Notes under the pieces: model-generated
Databases searched by the model: none
What the model saw: only the letters and a program-made list of their open reading frames with translations
Told to the model about the DNA's origin: nothing
Translations under genes and position numbers: made by a program
Assembly (NCBI RefSeq): GCF_014202505.1
Contig: NZ_JACHGW010000001.1
Coordinates: 868,001 to 932,000, forward strand
DNA: 64,000 nt
From: Armatimonas rosea
GTDB taxonomy: Bacteria > Armatimonadota > Armatimonadia > Armatimonadales > Armatimonadaceae
Direction: 5' to 3'
In this document: one piece after another, positions 8,801 through 17,253 of the stretch
Layout of the letters: each line of letters starts with the position of its first letter
Position numbering within the stretch: the first letter of the stretch is position 1

Positions 8801-9102
8801 AGCTTCTCCACCACGCGGACGGTAGTATCGCGCACAAACACCCGGTTCTCGTCGGTGTTGACCTCCTGCTGCCCACGGGCAAAGTGGAAGGTCACCAGCG
8901 CATCCCCGACAATCTGCGCCGCCATCTCTGGTGCAAAGGTCCGCTCCTGATCCTTGCCCACCAGCTGCACTTCCAGCTCTGGCAGACCCATCAGGTCGTG
9001 GACGGCCTCGCGTCCGTCAAAGTGAGGCTTCTCGTCCTCAGGCAGCAGCGCCGCGCGCTTGATCTCAAGATCGCGCAAGATTTCCGGCAGATTGATTGTC
9101 AT
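5854..9102 (-). CDS. nrdA: Ribonucleoside-diphosphate reductase, large (alpha) subunit
   Basis: 1082 aa. Reduces ribonucleoside diphosphates to deoxyribonucleotides with the NrdB beta subunit. The N-terminus holds a divergent ATP-cone-like segment (residues about 1-120) and a clearer ATP cone (RLIRRNGQVVPWNQDKIEVAVRKAF, about 155-240). The catalytic barrel follows: CSSTPTLFNSGT, LSSCYLYKVDDS, TAVCNLGSVILDN, and APTATIANIMGTSPCIEP. The C-terminus ends CEACQ, the redox-active cysteine pair. Multiple ATP cones and length near 1050 are typical of enzymes paired with Chlamydia-type class Ic NrdB, as here. It is downstream of nrdB with a palindromic element in the 161-nt gap, and ends at a strong terminator. 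Confidence 0.96.
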   Translation of the reverse strand: MTINLPEILRDLEIKRAALLPEDEKPHFDGREAVHDLMGLPELEVQLVGKDQERTFAPEMAAQIVGDALVTFHFARGQQEVNTDENRVFVRDTTVRVVEKLSRLGENGRGARLSDYDLSVLVEAALIEKGAYEIAKALVMQRTTMPTSQNTIPAEQMRLIRRNGQVVPWNQDKIEVAVRKAFLSMKMESDAAPQITARVSERARGLGMTYIPIETVQDLVQEELVLGGYMKVAEDYILYRAKRMMLRASEVSQSNAPDPQFALIPVTEDDGTSNFWDGEDLRKRIQFASIGLDLCLSAGEIEAELRRSIRADIRREDLNKTIVLNAKMLMERDADFSFFAGRILLTYIYEETLTWDIVRDGIAGLKEAHKKAFKAYLDYGVQIERLSPNILSYDIDRLANALDPTADLDFDYLGLQTLYDRYLITDKTGKRPRRLEAPQFFWMRVAMGLFYADAQNKEEHALELYTMYKSRRFCSSTPTLFNSGTLHSQLSSCYLYKVDDSIESIMIRGIAENAFLSKWAGGLGGSWTAVRGTGSHIKGTNGESQGVIPFLKMHNDQLVAVNQGGKRAGSGCAYLEVWHNDIFDFLELRKNTGDERRRTHDMNTANWIPDLFMKRMEAREMWTLFRSSDVPDLHDLFGAAFEKRYAEYEKMADEGKINGRKVEAIELWKAMLKLIFETGHPWITFKDPCNVRSPQDHVGVIHSSNLCTEITLNTGPEETAVCNLGSVILDNHLTPSGEIDHVKLRETIQIAVRALDNVIDINYYPTKPAETSNKRHRPVGMGVMGLQYALYKKDIPFASQEAVEFNDEFMEAVAYYAYEASSDLAAERGSYSTFAGSKWDRGLLPADTVELLEKERGVEIKVARGGKLDWASLREKIKTQGMRNSNVLAIAPTATIANIMGTSPCIEPMYKNLFVKSNLSGDFVVLNSFLVKDLKAAGLWNTEIVDQIKYFDGDLHNIAEIPQAIKEKYLTAFQIPYEFLIDAGARRQKWIDQSQSLNLFLGTPDMKALSHMYRYAWHAGLKTTYYLRTLGASNIEKATVSLKMRETPAATEAPVKKVFTDAEKAACSIEAMRNGEECEACQ

Positions 9103-9125
9103 GATTGCATGTTCCTAAATATATT

Positions 9126-9252
9126 GCCGCCGATTGAAATCGGCGTCTACAGTAGCCTACGGTTGCAAAGCCCGTTCCGGGCTCCTAAATCTCCCAGCCC
9201 GGAACGGGCTTTGCGGCGGAACGCCATTGCAGACGCCCCATTCCATGGGGCG
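9126..9252. repeat. Intergenic palindromic element inside the nrdBA operon
   Basis: Nested inverted repeats. The left hairpin CGCCGATTGAAATCGGCG is followed by a long inner stem (9165-9183 with 9196-9214, 19-nt arms, perfect complement) and a right hairpin GCCCCATTCCATGGGGC. The architecture is shared with 31399-31550 and 51091-51230. Confidence 0.75.
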
Positions 9253-9263
9253 GGCTTTGATGT

Positions 9264-10349
<1,086 letters not shown>

Positions 10350-10380
10350 GCCTCTGACTGACTCTTTCTGATACCCCTCC

Positions 10381-10575
10381 GTTTGCCTCGGCAGGGGTTG
10401 CGTCCGGGTGCGGTGGGGACGCTACATGTAGTGGACGAGGTAGATTATACGACCCACATATGGGGCTGTCAACGCTATTTCTCGGTAAACTTACGGGCAA
10501 ACATATAGTATTTTAAAGGCAAACAAAACGCCAAACGTTTGCCTATAAGAAGAGTTGACAAAACTCCTGTTTGCC
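10381..10575. promoter_or_regulatory. Cluster of GGCAAAC boxes (candidate operator)
   Basis: GGCAAAC or its complement GTTTGCC occurs at 10381-10387, 10496-10502, 10518-10524, 10537-10543 and 10569-10575. The fourth is part of a palindrome with core CAAACGTTTG (10532-10541). The boxes surround both divergent promoters, and the last lies in the spacer of the + strand promoter. I infer a shared regulator for nrdBA and the 10591 gene. Confidence 0.55.
10444..10472 (-). promoter_or_regulatory. Sigma-70-type promoter of nrdBA
   Basis: Minus strand: TTGACA (10472-10467), 17-nt spacer, TATAAT (10449-10444). This gives an approximately 90-nt leader before nrdB. Confidence 0.75.
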
Positions 10576-10584
10576 GCTTATAAT
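10555..10584 (+). promoter_or_regulatory. Consensus promoter, leaderless start for 10591 gene
   Basis: TTGACA (10555-10560), 18-nt spacer, TATAAT (10579-10584), then 6 nt to the ATG at 10591. The predicted +1 is the A of the start codon. Confidence 0.75.
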
Positions 10585-10590
10585 CGCCCT

Positions 10591-11211
10591 ATGTCTAGCC
10601 AGCTATTTGAGGAAGAAGCGCCCTCTGTTGCCGCTCCCAAGAACGGGCGTTCCGCCCGAACTGCCCCGGCTCCCAAGCCCGAAATCGCCCTCACCGATCC
10701 GTTCGCCGATGAGCCCGAGGTGGCGGTGGCCGAGGTACTGCAATCTCCAGAGCCCCCGCTCGAGGTCGAGGTTGAGGCCGTCGCAGCCGTGGTAGATGTC
10801 GAGCCTGCGCCCGCACCCGCGCCCGTGGTTGTCCCAGCACCCGCCCCGCCCGCTCCCGTTGTGGTTGCGCCTGCTCCCGTCGTGGTTGCGGCGACGGCTC
10901 CTGCCGGGCCGCGTGCCCTGCCTGAGGAGCGCCAGAGCCTGACCCTGACCCTCAAGGCAGGCGGCTGTGAGGGCCTGGTGATCGTGGGGCTCTACGACGA
11001 TGGCAAGCCGGGGGAGGTGCTCCTGCTGCTACGCAACGCGCCTGCGGGGGCTGCGGCTGCCTTGGAGGCCTTTGCGTCTACCCTCACCCTCGCCCTGCCC
11101 TACGGAGTTCCCGCGGGAGTCCTGGCGACCCAGCTACTGGCACTGGTCAGCGAGCCCAGCGCCCACGAGGCCGCCCGGACAATCGCCCACTCCCTGAGCA
11201 CACGATTCTGA
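10591..11211 (+). CDS. Hypothetical protein with Ala/Pro/Val-rich linker
   Basis: 206 aa, no family recognised. Residues about 50-115 are low-complexity (PAPAPAPVVVPAPAPPAP and similar), between an acidic N-terminus and a C-terminal domain of about 90 aa (LTLTLKAGGCEGLVIVGLYDDGKPGEVLLLLRNAPAGAAAALEAFASTLTLAL...). That domain resembles the TSCPD-like segment at the C-terminus of some ribonucleotide reductases (T-x-K-...C-G-x-(V/L)-x(V/I)...D-G...E), where a free-standing copy accompanies nrd genes. This is a tentative reading. The start at 10591 is fixed by the promoter: the -10 box is 6 nt upstream, so earlier in-frame codons cannot be used. It is divergent from nrdB and shares the GGCAAAC boxes. 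Confidence 0.72.
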   Translation: MSSQLFEEEAPSVAAPKNGRSARTAPAPKPEIALTDPFADEPEVAVAEVLQSPEPPLEVEVEAVAAVVDVEPAPAPAPVVVPAPAPPAPVVVAPAPVVVAATAPAGPRALPEERQSLTLTLKAGGCEGLVIVGLYDDGKPGEVLLLLRNAPAGAAAALEAFASTLTLALPYGVPAGVLATQLLALVSEPSAHEAARTIAHSLSTRF

Positions 11212-11221
11212 GCCCAGGGGG

Positions 11222-11878
11222 TTAGGCGGAGAAGACCCCGTGGAGAGCGGGCTCCTGGTCCTGCTGTACCAGCGTGAGGACGGTATCCCCCGTCTGGAGG
11301 ATGGCGTTGGGCGAGGGCAGGAGCCCCTTGTCGCCGCGCAGGATCGCGATAATGTGCGCCTCGCCGGGAAGCGAGATCTCGCCAATCGCGCGCCCGACCA
11401 CCGGGGACTGCTCCGAGAGCTCGATCGAGACAATCTCCAGATGACCACGGGCGAGGGCCGCCACGGGGATCAGGTGGTCCACCTCGATCTCCTGCTCGAT
11501 CAGGTTGAAGATCAGGCGGGTCGCGGAGACGGTCGTGTCGATTCCCAGCTGGGCAAAGAGGGCCTCGTTGGCCGGAGAGTTCACACGGGAGATCGTCCGC
11601 GTGATCCCAAAGCGCTGCTTGGCCATCTGGCAGACAATCAGGTTGTCTTCGTCCTCGCCGGTCGCCGCGACAATCACATCGGCACGGGCGAAGCCCATCT
11701 CCGCCATGATCCGGGCCTCACAGCCATCGCCCTGCTGCACGACCTCACCCAGATCCTCCGCGAGGCGCTGGGCACGCGCACGGTCTTTCTCCAGGAGCAA
11801 CACCTCGTGGCCCGCCGCAACCAAGTCCTTGGTCAGGTAGTAGCCGACATTGCCGCCACCAATCACAATCACGTACAT
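11222..11878 (-). CDS. TrkA-type K+ uptake regulatory protein (RCK_N + RCK_C)
   Basis: 218 aa. Residues 1-125: Rossmann RCK/TrkA-N domain (MYVIVIGGGNVGYYLTKDL, a GxGxxG motif; LLEKDRARAQRLAEDL; IVAATGEDEDNL). Residues about 135-215: TrkA-C domain (HLEIVSIELSEQSPVVGRAIGEISLPGEAHIIAILRG). It is a cytosolic NAD(H)/nucleotide-binding gate for a Trk/Ktr potassium channel. No membrane subunit is in the window. It follows a second trkA-like gene by 8 nt, and the pair may work together as in two-RCK arrangements. Confidence 0.9.
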   Translation of the reverse strand: MYVIVIGGGNVGYYLTKDLVAAGHEVLLLEKDRARAQRLAEDLGEVVQQGDGCEARIMAEMGFARADVIVAATGEDEDNLIVCQMAKQRFGITRTISRVNSPANEALFAQLGIDTTVSATRLIFNLIEQEIEVDHLIPVAALARGHLEIVSIELSEQSPVVGRAIGEISLPGEAHIIAILRGDKGLLPSPNAILQTGDTVLTLVQQDQEPALHGVFSA

Positions 11879-11886
11879 CGCAAAAA

Positions 11887-12342
11887 CTACACTTTCTGAG
11901 CGGCATCGAGATAGCTGGTGAGCTGGTCCATGAAGCTATCGGGGCGACGGCCCTCCACGAGGTCGCAGAAGAGCCCGGCGGCGGTGGCGGTGGTGCAGAG
12001 GGTCTGGATTCCCATCTCGGCGTAGACCGCGGCCCGCGAGGGGTCGTAGATACGGGTGAAGACCTGGGGCACGTTGAAGATGCGCTTGGCGATCTGGGCG
12101 GCCATGATGTTACGGTTGTCACCATCCGTCACACTGATAAAGGCGTCCGCCCCCTCGATCCCCGCACGCTTTAAGACATCCATGTCCGTTCCCGGTCCGA
12201 CAATCTTCTGGCCCTGGAACTTACTCCCGAGGCGCCGAAAGGACTCGGAGGTACGGTCCACGACACGGACATCGTGACGGTCTGCGAGAAGGCGTGCCAG
12301 GGTGGAGCCGACGCGACCACAGCCAACGATTACAACTTTCAT
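11887..12342 (-). CDS. TrkA-N domain protein (K+ uptake regulation)
   Basis: 151 aa; only the N-terminal RCK domain plus a short tail (MKVVIVGCGRVGSTLARLLADRH; VVDRTSESFRRLGSKFQG; DAFISVTDGDNRNIMAAQIAKRIFNVPQVFTRIYDPSRAAVY). There is no TrkA-C domain, so it differs from the downstream partner and may form a hetero-assembly with it. A TACAAT box lies 8 nt upstream of the ATG. Upstream is the 3' end of the kinase/phosphatase operon, 21 nt away. Confidence 0.87.
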   Translation of the reverse strand: MKVVIVGCGRVGSTLARLLADRHDVRVVDRTSESFRRLGSKFQGQKIVGPGTDMDVLKRAGIEGADAFISVTDGDNRNIMAAQIAKRIFNVPQVFTRIYDPSRAAVYAEMGIQTLCTTATAAGLFCDLVEGRRPDSFMDQLTSYLDAAQKV

Positions 12343-12363
12343 AACGCAAGATTGTACCCTATT

Positions 12364-13188
12364 TCACAAATCGCGTCTGCCAAAAACAACGGCACCCACC
12401 AGGAAAACCAGTATGACGTAGCCCGCGATATACCCAAAATCAACGGGCACCGGCTCTTGGCCCGGAAAAGGGCTACTCAAGGAGATGGTCTTGCCATCGA
12501 GCGTCGGGAACGGGCCGAGCTGCTTGGTGGTCCAGCGTGCCATCCGTCCGATCGGCATGGCGTAGCTCGCCGTGCTCGCAAAGACCCCCAGCGCCTGGAT
12601 CGCAAACGTGCGCTCCAAGAAGCGCAGGAGCCCCTCGGCCCACCCGATCCCCGCCGCCATCACCGAGAGCCCCGCCGCGAGCGGAAAGGCGCTGAAGGTC
12701 GAGAAGCAGAGCGCGAGGCTCGTAAAGACAATGGGATAGAGCGCCAGGCAGGGGAGCGCGGCAAAGAGATTGCGGTGCGAGTGGGCCGGGTCGCGGAGCG
12801 TGGCAACCACGAAGAGCACCAGCGCCCAGACCAGCAGGCTCCCGAGCACAAACCCAAGAATCCCCAGCCACTTGCCGGCGTAGACCGCGGTTCGCGTGAG
12901 CGGCTTGGGCAGGATCGTGCTGAGCACCCCCCGGTCCACCTCCGACGAGATCGCGCCGGAGGCCAGCGCGATCCCAAAGACCGCCCCGAAGAACTTGAGG
13001 ATATCGGTGCCCAGAAAGACATAGAGCCCCACGAAGATGCGGTCGGCCTGGTCGCGGGGGAGGAGCAAGAGGCGCCCGGTTAGCGGGACAAAGCCGCCCG
13101 CCGCGACGAGAACCGCCACGAGCAGGGCGAGCCACCCCGCACGACGGCGCAGGGCTTCTTTGAGGGTGAGGCGCGCAAGCGTGAGCAA
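12364..13188 (-). CDS. ABC-2 type transporter permease
   Basis: 274 aa with about six membrane helices (AGWLALLVAVLVAAGGFVPL; DILKFFGAVFGIALASGAISSEV; WLGILGFVLGSLLVWALVLFVVATL; YIAGYVILVFLVGAVVFGRRDL). Typical ABC-2 phrases are present: SSEVDRGVLSTILPKPLTRTAVYAGKWLG. It would form the membrane part of an exporter; no ATPase gene is adjacent. The start directly abuts the stop of the zinc-ribbon/TPR gene (13188/13189), so it belongs to the kinase/phosphatase operon. Confidence 0.85.
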   Translation of the reverse strand: MLTLARLTLKEALRRRAGWLALLVAVLVAAGGFVPLTGRLLLLPRDQADRIFVGLYVFLGTDILKFFGAVFGIALASGAISSEVDRGVLSTILPKPLTRTAVYAGKWLGILGFVLGSLLVWALVLFVVATLRDPAHSHRNLFAALPCLALYPIVFTSLALCFSTFSAFPLAAGLSVMAAGIGWAEGLLRFLERTFAIQALGVFASTASYAMPIGRMARWTTKQLGPFPTLDGKTISLSSPFPGQEPVPVDFGYIAGYVILVFLVGAVVFGRRDL

Positions 13189-14031
13189 CTAGCCCCCCTG
13201 GTCGAAGGGGTTGTGCTCCCGGGCGTACTGGGTGATGTAGCCCTGGGCCTCGGTGGCGGCGGCGGAGCCGGGGGACTTGCCGACCACCTGGCTCCAGAGC
13301 TTGAGGGCCAGGCTGGTGTTACCCGAGCGGTAGGCATCGTTGGCCTGGGTCAGCAGGCTCTGCGCCTCTTGAGAGCTGCGGGAGTTGGCGCTCTCAAAGT
13401 CCGAGGCTTTGATCTGGGGCGTCCCCGGCGCGGCCCGCTTGGGGAACTGGGTGATGCGGTCCGCGGGCGGGGCGACATTCGATGGGCCGGCGGGGGCGTC
13501 GCTGTCCAGGATACGGGCCACCGCATCGTACTCCGCCTTTGCCGGGGCATCATCGGGCTTCACATCCAGGGCTTTCTTGTACCAGCGGAGCGCGGCGGGC
13601 AGGTCGTTGCGGTTCTGCGCGAGGTGTCCGAGCTCGCGGTAGCTCCAGCACGCCCCCTCGGTGGATTTCTTGAGGACATCGTCGGTGTTGGCCTTGTTCT
13701 GGACGATCCGCTCAAAGGCGCTGGCGGCCCGCTCGTAGTCCTTGGCGGCGTAGAGCGCCGCCGCTTTGTTGTAGTCGTCGATCCCGGTGGCGTAGCCCAT
13801 CTGGGAGCTGGCGTTTTTAAAGGCTCGGTTCAGGGCCAGCCCGCCGCCGATCACGACTCCCCCGATCAGGACCACGGCCAAGACCCAGCCGACCGTCCGC
13901 GAGGTGCTCCGCGCCGACGCCTCCCACTGTGCTTGGAGCGCGGGCGGGAGCGCGAGGGCCGCGCCACAGTGGCGGCAGACACTCTCGCCTTTTTTTAGAA
14001 GATTGCCACACTGAGGGCAGGCCCACTGCAT
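13189..14031 (-). CDS. Zinc-ribbon, single-TM, TPR-containing protein
   Basis: 280 aa. The N-terminus is a zinc ribbon (WACPQCGNLLKKGESVCRHCGA), followed by one membrane helix (TVGWVLAVVLIGGVVIGGGLAL, about residues 45-66) and a C-terminal TPR-type region (KAAALYAAKDYERAASAFERIV; LPAALRWYKKALDVKPDDAPAKAEY; DAYRSGNTSLALKLWSQVVGKSPGSAAA). The ATG at 14031 starts exactly with the zinc ribbon; longer in-frame sequence runs into the kinase gene. The kinase stop lies 1 nt upstream. It may be a substrate or scaffold of the kinase. Confidence 0.82.
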   Translation of the reverse strand: MQWACPQCGNLLKKGESVCRHCGAALALPPALQAQWEASARSTSRTVGWVLAVVLIGGVVIGGGLALNRAFKNASSQMGYATGIDDYNKAAALYAAKDYERAASAFERIVQNKANTDDVLKKSTEGACWSYRELGHLAQNRNDLPAALRWYKKALDVKPDDAPAKAEYDAVARILDSDAPAGPSNVAPPADRITQFPKRAAPGTPQIKASDFESANSRSSQEAQSLLTQANDAYRSGNTSLALKLWSQVVGKSPGSAAATEAQGYITQYAREHNPFDQGG

Positions 14032-14032
14032 C

Positions 14033-15571
14033 TTATTCGCCTCTCTTGATCGCGCCGCCAAAGAGATCGCTCCGCCCACTGGCATCGTCGTAGAGGCGCT
14101 GTGCCTGCGCCCCGACATCGGTGCCGACGGCACGCTCCTTGGCGAAGTAGAACTGCTGCGCCGCCTCGTTGTAGCGGTTTTGGCTCAGGAGCTGCTGCCC
14201 GGTCTGGATCGCCTGGTTCGCCTCCCGAAGCTCCTGCTCCGACGCCTGCCGGGGCGGGGCGGGGGCGGCAGCGGTGCTGTTATTGCCCGAGGTGGGCACC
14301 ATCCCGCCGCCGCCCAGCTTCTTGCTGATCGCACCGTCGATAAACTGGTCCAGCGGGTCTTTGGTGGCGGTCTGGGTGCCGCCGCTGGCGGGGGCGGGAG
14401 CGGCCGTGAAGCCACCGCCCGAGGGGGCAGGTGGGGCGACCATGGTCTTGGCCAGGAGGAAGCCGATAATGACCAGCGCGGCTCCCCCGAGCGCTCCCCA
14501 GAGCCAGGCATAGCTCCCGCGGGTCTGGACCGGAATCGGGGCAAGGCCCTGCGCCATGGCACCGCCGACGGGAACCGCGACCGGAGCCAGCGGCGCGGCC
14601 CCGAGCTGCGTGGCGGCACCGTACTGGACAGTCGCATTGCTGAGGGGCGGGGTACTGGGGGCGGGGGCTCCAAAATCGGCGGCGGAGATTGGGGCGGGGA
14701 AAGCTCCCCCGCCCGGCGGGGGCTGGGGGGGCAGGCTCGTGCGGTTGGCCGCGGCAAAGACTCCGGTGCGGCTCTGCGCCACGGCCTCCAGCGCCTCGCG
14801 GAGCTCGTGGGCGCTGTAGAAGCGGGCGTTGGGGTCTTTCTGCGTGGCGCGCTGGATCACGGCCTCCAGCGCGGGAGTCGCACCGGGCACGGGGGGCGTC
14901 GGGTCGTTGCAGATATGGTAGGTGATGGTCACCACCGAGTCGCCGGTGAAGGGCTTGCGGCCCGCGGTCATCTCCCAGAGCAGGATGCCCAGCGCAAAGA
15001 TATCCGAGCGGGCATCGATCGGCAGGCCCTTAATCTGCTCGGGGGACATGTAGCTGGGGGTGCCAAAGATCTGCCCGGCAACTGTCAGTGCGGACTCGGA
15101 GAGAATCCGGGCGATCCCAAAGTCGGTGAGCTTGACGTGGTTATTGGGCAGGAGATGGACATTGTCGGGCTTGAGGTCTCGGTGGACAATCCCCGCGCGG
15201 TGGGCAAAGTCGAGGGCATCGGCGAGGGCGATTCCGATACGCACGACCTCGGTGAGGGGCAGGGGGCCGGCGGCGGTGAGGCGCTGGCGCAGGGTCTGGC
15301 CCTCCAGGTACTCCATCGCGATAAAGTACCGCCCGGCGTCTTCCCCGACTTCATGGATCGTGACGATATTGGGGTGCGAGAGCTGACCGGCGGCGCGCGC
15401 CTCGCGGTAGAAGCGCTCGATCCGGTCGACCCGTGCGGCACCCGCGGCATCGGGGGCGAGCGCGAGCTCTTTCACCGCGACCCGCCGCCCTACCTGGGGA
15501 TCCTGCGCCTCGTAGACAATATCATTGGAGCGCGCAATCTCTCGAACGATTTTGTAGCGTCCCAGCTGCAT
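14033..15571 (-). CDS. Ser/Thr protein kinase (PknB-like), membrane anchored
   Basis: 512 aa. The kinase domain covers residues 1-270: VAVKEL (ATP Lys), HRDLKPDNVHLL (catalytic loop), LTDFGIARI (DFG), GTPSYMSPEQIKG, DARSDIFALGILLWEM. The glycine-rich loop is unusual: IARSNDIVYEA has none of the usual glycines. A Pro/Ala-rich linker, one TM helix (about 345-370) and a C-terminal segment resembling half a TPR (QTGQQLLSQNRYNEAAQQFYFAKE) follow. It sits 3 nt after the PP2C phosphatase gene, the common kinase/phosphatase pairing. Confidence 0.94.
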   Translation of the reverse strand: MQLGRYKIVREIARSNDIVYEAQDPQVGRRVAVKELALAPDAAGAARVDRIERFYREARAAGQLSHPNIVTIHEVGEDAGRYFIAMEYLEGQTLRQRLTAAGPLPLTEVVRIGIALADALDFAHRAGIVHRDLKPDNVHLLPNNHVKLTDFGIARILSESALTVAGQIFGTPSYMSPEQIKGLPIDARSDIFALGILLWEMTAGRKPFTGDSVVTITYHICNDPTPPVPGATPALEAVIQRATQKDPNARFYSAHELREALEAVAQSRTGVFAAANRTSLPPQPPPGGGAFPAPISAADFGAPAPSTPPLSNATVQYGAATQLGAAPLAPVAVPVGGAMAQGLAPIPVQTRGSYAWLWGALGGAALVIIGFLLAKTMVAPPAPSGGGFTAAPAPASGGTQTATKDPLDQFIDGAISKKLGGGGMVPTSGNNSTAAAPAPPRQASEQELREANQAIQTGQQLLSQNRYNEAAQQFYFAKERAVGTDVGAQAQRLYDDASGRSDLFGGAIKRGE

Positions 15572-15574
15572 GAC

Positions 15575-16435
15575 CTAGCCCTCCGGTTCTAAAGGAGTGA
15601 TGGAAGAAACCCGAAGTAGCAAGACAGTACTGTTGTCCTTGCCTCCCGCATCGTTGGCGGCATCGATAATATCCAGAGCGGCCTTGGAGAGGCTCTTGGT
15701 CCCCACCAGCGCCGCGAGGGCGTCCTCGCCTAAGTACCCCGTGACTCCGTCCGTCGCTAGCAAGATCGTGTCGTCGGGGAAGAGGCGCTCGGTGTAGATA
15801 TCGGCGGTGAGGCCCGGCCCCATCCCAATCGAGCGGGTGATGATATTGCGGTAGGGCGATGCCTCGGCCTCGGCGCGGCTGAGTGCCCCCCGCCGCACCT
15901 GCTCCTCCACCCAGGAGTGGTCGATGGTGAGCTGACGAATCCGCTCGCCCTCGCGCAGCAGGTAGGCACGCGAGTCTCCGACATGGGCGATGGTGAGCAT
16001 ATCGTTTAAGACGACAGCGGCCACCATGGTAGTTCCCATGCCGTTCTTAGCGCCTAGCTTGATGGCGGCCTGGGAGATCAGAAAGTTGGCATCGGCCAGC
16101 GACTGCTGGAGCGCATCGGCGACACTGCCCTCGACCGGCTCGGCGAAGTAGGAGCGGATGAGGCACTTGAGGCCGGCCTCGGAGGCGATCTGCCCGGCGC
16201 TGTGCCCTCCCATGCCATCGGCGATCGCCCAGAGCCGTCCCCGGAGCGCCAGGGTCGGGGCATCGTCGGGGGTGAAGAAGTCGTACTTGTCCTCGTTGTT
16301 CTCACGGACCCGCCCGATATCGGTACGAGCCGCGAAGGCGAGCTCCGTCTGGTGGGTGGGCCGACGGTCCGCGAGCTGTGCCCAGCCCTGGGCAATTGTC
16401 TCGGTGTCGAACTCTGCAGTTGTCTCGTCGGCCAT
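15575..16435 (-). CDS. PP2C family Ser/Thr protein phosphatase
   Basis: 286 aa. Metal-dependent phosphatase that reverses PknB-type phosphorylation. Motifs: RENNEDKYDF, IADGMGGHSAGQIASE, HVGDSRAYLLREGE, IDHSWVEEQVRRGALS, ILLATDGVTGYL, GGKDNSTVLLLR. These supply the aspartates binding Mn2+/Mg2+. Cytosolic. It is downstream of the RDD gene by 17 nt and upstream of the kinase by 3 nt in the same operon. Confidence 0.94.
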   Translation of the reverse strand: MADETTAEFDTETIAQGWAQLADRRPTHQTELAFAARTDIGRVRENNEDKYDFFTPDDAPTLALRGRLWAIADGMGGHSAGQIASEAGLKCLIRSYFAEPVEGSVADALQQSLADANFLISQAAIKLGAKNGMGTTMVAAVVLNDMLTIAHVGDSRAYLLREGERIRQLTIDHSWVEEQVRRGALSRAEAEASPYRNIITRSIGMGPGLTADIYTERLFPDDTILLATDGVTGYLGEDALAALVGTKSLSKAALDIIDAANDAGGKDNSTVLLLRVSSITPLEPEG

Positions 16436-16452
16436 CTTAATCTCCTGAGTGC

Positions 16453-17196
16453 TTAGGTTGTATCCTGATAACGGAACGTCATCGTCCCAGACATTTTATC
16501 GTGCCACGTGTCGCCGTCGTCGCTGCGGAAGGCGTGGGCAAAACCCAGCCCCAGCGGCAGGAGCGAGATCACTTGGCCCAGAGCTCGGATCAGGGCCTGC
16601 CTGGTGGTGACGACCGTGCCGTCGGGGTTGAGGACAATGATCCCCGCGATGTACTTGCCGAAGGTCTGGCCGGTGATGCCGACCGTGAGGGTATGGTAGG
16701 TCAGGGTGGCAAGAAAGTAGACGGGCCAGTAGATCCAGAAGTGCATCCGGTGGGTATCACGCACGAACTGGTAGGTTGTCTTGTGCCCGACTCCCCCCGC
16801 AAACATCGCCAGGAGTGCCGCCAGACCGATGCCAAAGAGGGCTGCTACCAGGGTATCGACCAGGAACGAGAGCACCCGAGAGCTCATCGCGGGACGCCCG
16901 ACCTCGGCATCCTCGACATGCACCACAGGAATGGCTTCGTAGTCTTCGTCATGCTCACGGGAGATAGCCCCCTCGGGCGCGCAGCTCTCACAGAACTCCA
17001 GCTCTCCCAGTAAGTACGCACAGCGATCACACAGCCGCGAGCCACAGCTATTGCAGCTCGTGGTGGCCTCGCGGTTTGCATGGTTGACACACGGAATCTT
17101 GCCAATCATGCTGGGATCGATCAAGTCCCTCAAGCACTTGATACAGTTCACCTGCCCCGGTTGATTTGCTGTGCCACAATGACGACAGACAACCAT
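16453..17196 (-). CDS. RDD family membrane protein with two N-terminal zinc-binding modules
   Basis: 247 aa. Residues 1-25 form a zinc ribbon (CRHCGTANQPGQVNCIKC). Residues about 34-75 form a B-box-like module (PCVNHANREATTSCNSCG, then LCDRCAYLL, FCESC). The RDD domain follows with three to four helices (SSRVLSFLVDTLVAALFGIGLAALLAMF; FWIYWPVYFLATLTYHTLTVGITGQTFGKYIAGI; LIRALGQVISLLPLGLGFAHA). It is first in the kinase/phosphatase operon. RDD function is poorly known; some act in osmotic or sodium transport. Confidence 0.87.
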   Translation of the reverse strand: MVVCRHCGTANQPGQVNCIKCLRDLIDPSMIGKIPCVNHANREATTSCNSCGSRLCDRCAYLLGELEFCESCAPEGAISREHDEDYEAIPVVHVEDAEVGRPAMSSRVLSFLVDTLVAALFGIGLAALLAMFAGGVGHKTTYQFVRDTHRMHFWIYWPVYFLATLTYHTLTVGITGQTFGKYIAGIIVLNPDGTVVTTRQALIRALGQVISLLPLGLGFAHAFRSDDGDTWHDKMSGTMTFRYQDTT

Positions 17197-17253
17197 AAGT
17201 CTCAGCCCCCCTCGAATTTGTTTATTTTGCCTGACACAAGAGACAACCGCAAG

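Noticed and set aside
10440-10520. NrdR boxes upstream of nrdB
   Set aside because: AT-rich palindromic stretches such as TACTATATG and CCACATATGGG do not match the NrdR consensus well, and the pair spacing is about 46 rather than about 31 bp.
12274-13083. Open + strand frame antisense to the ABC-2 permease
   Set aside because: Very Arg/Glu/Gln-rich composition, no family match, and lies opposite a clear membrane protein.
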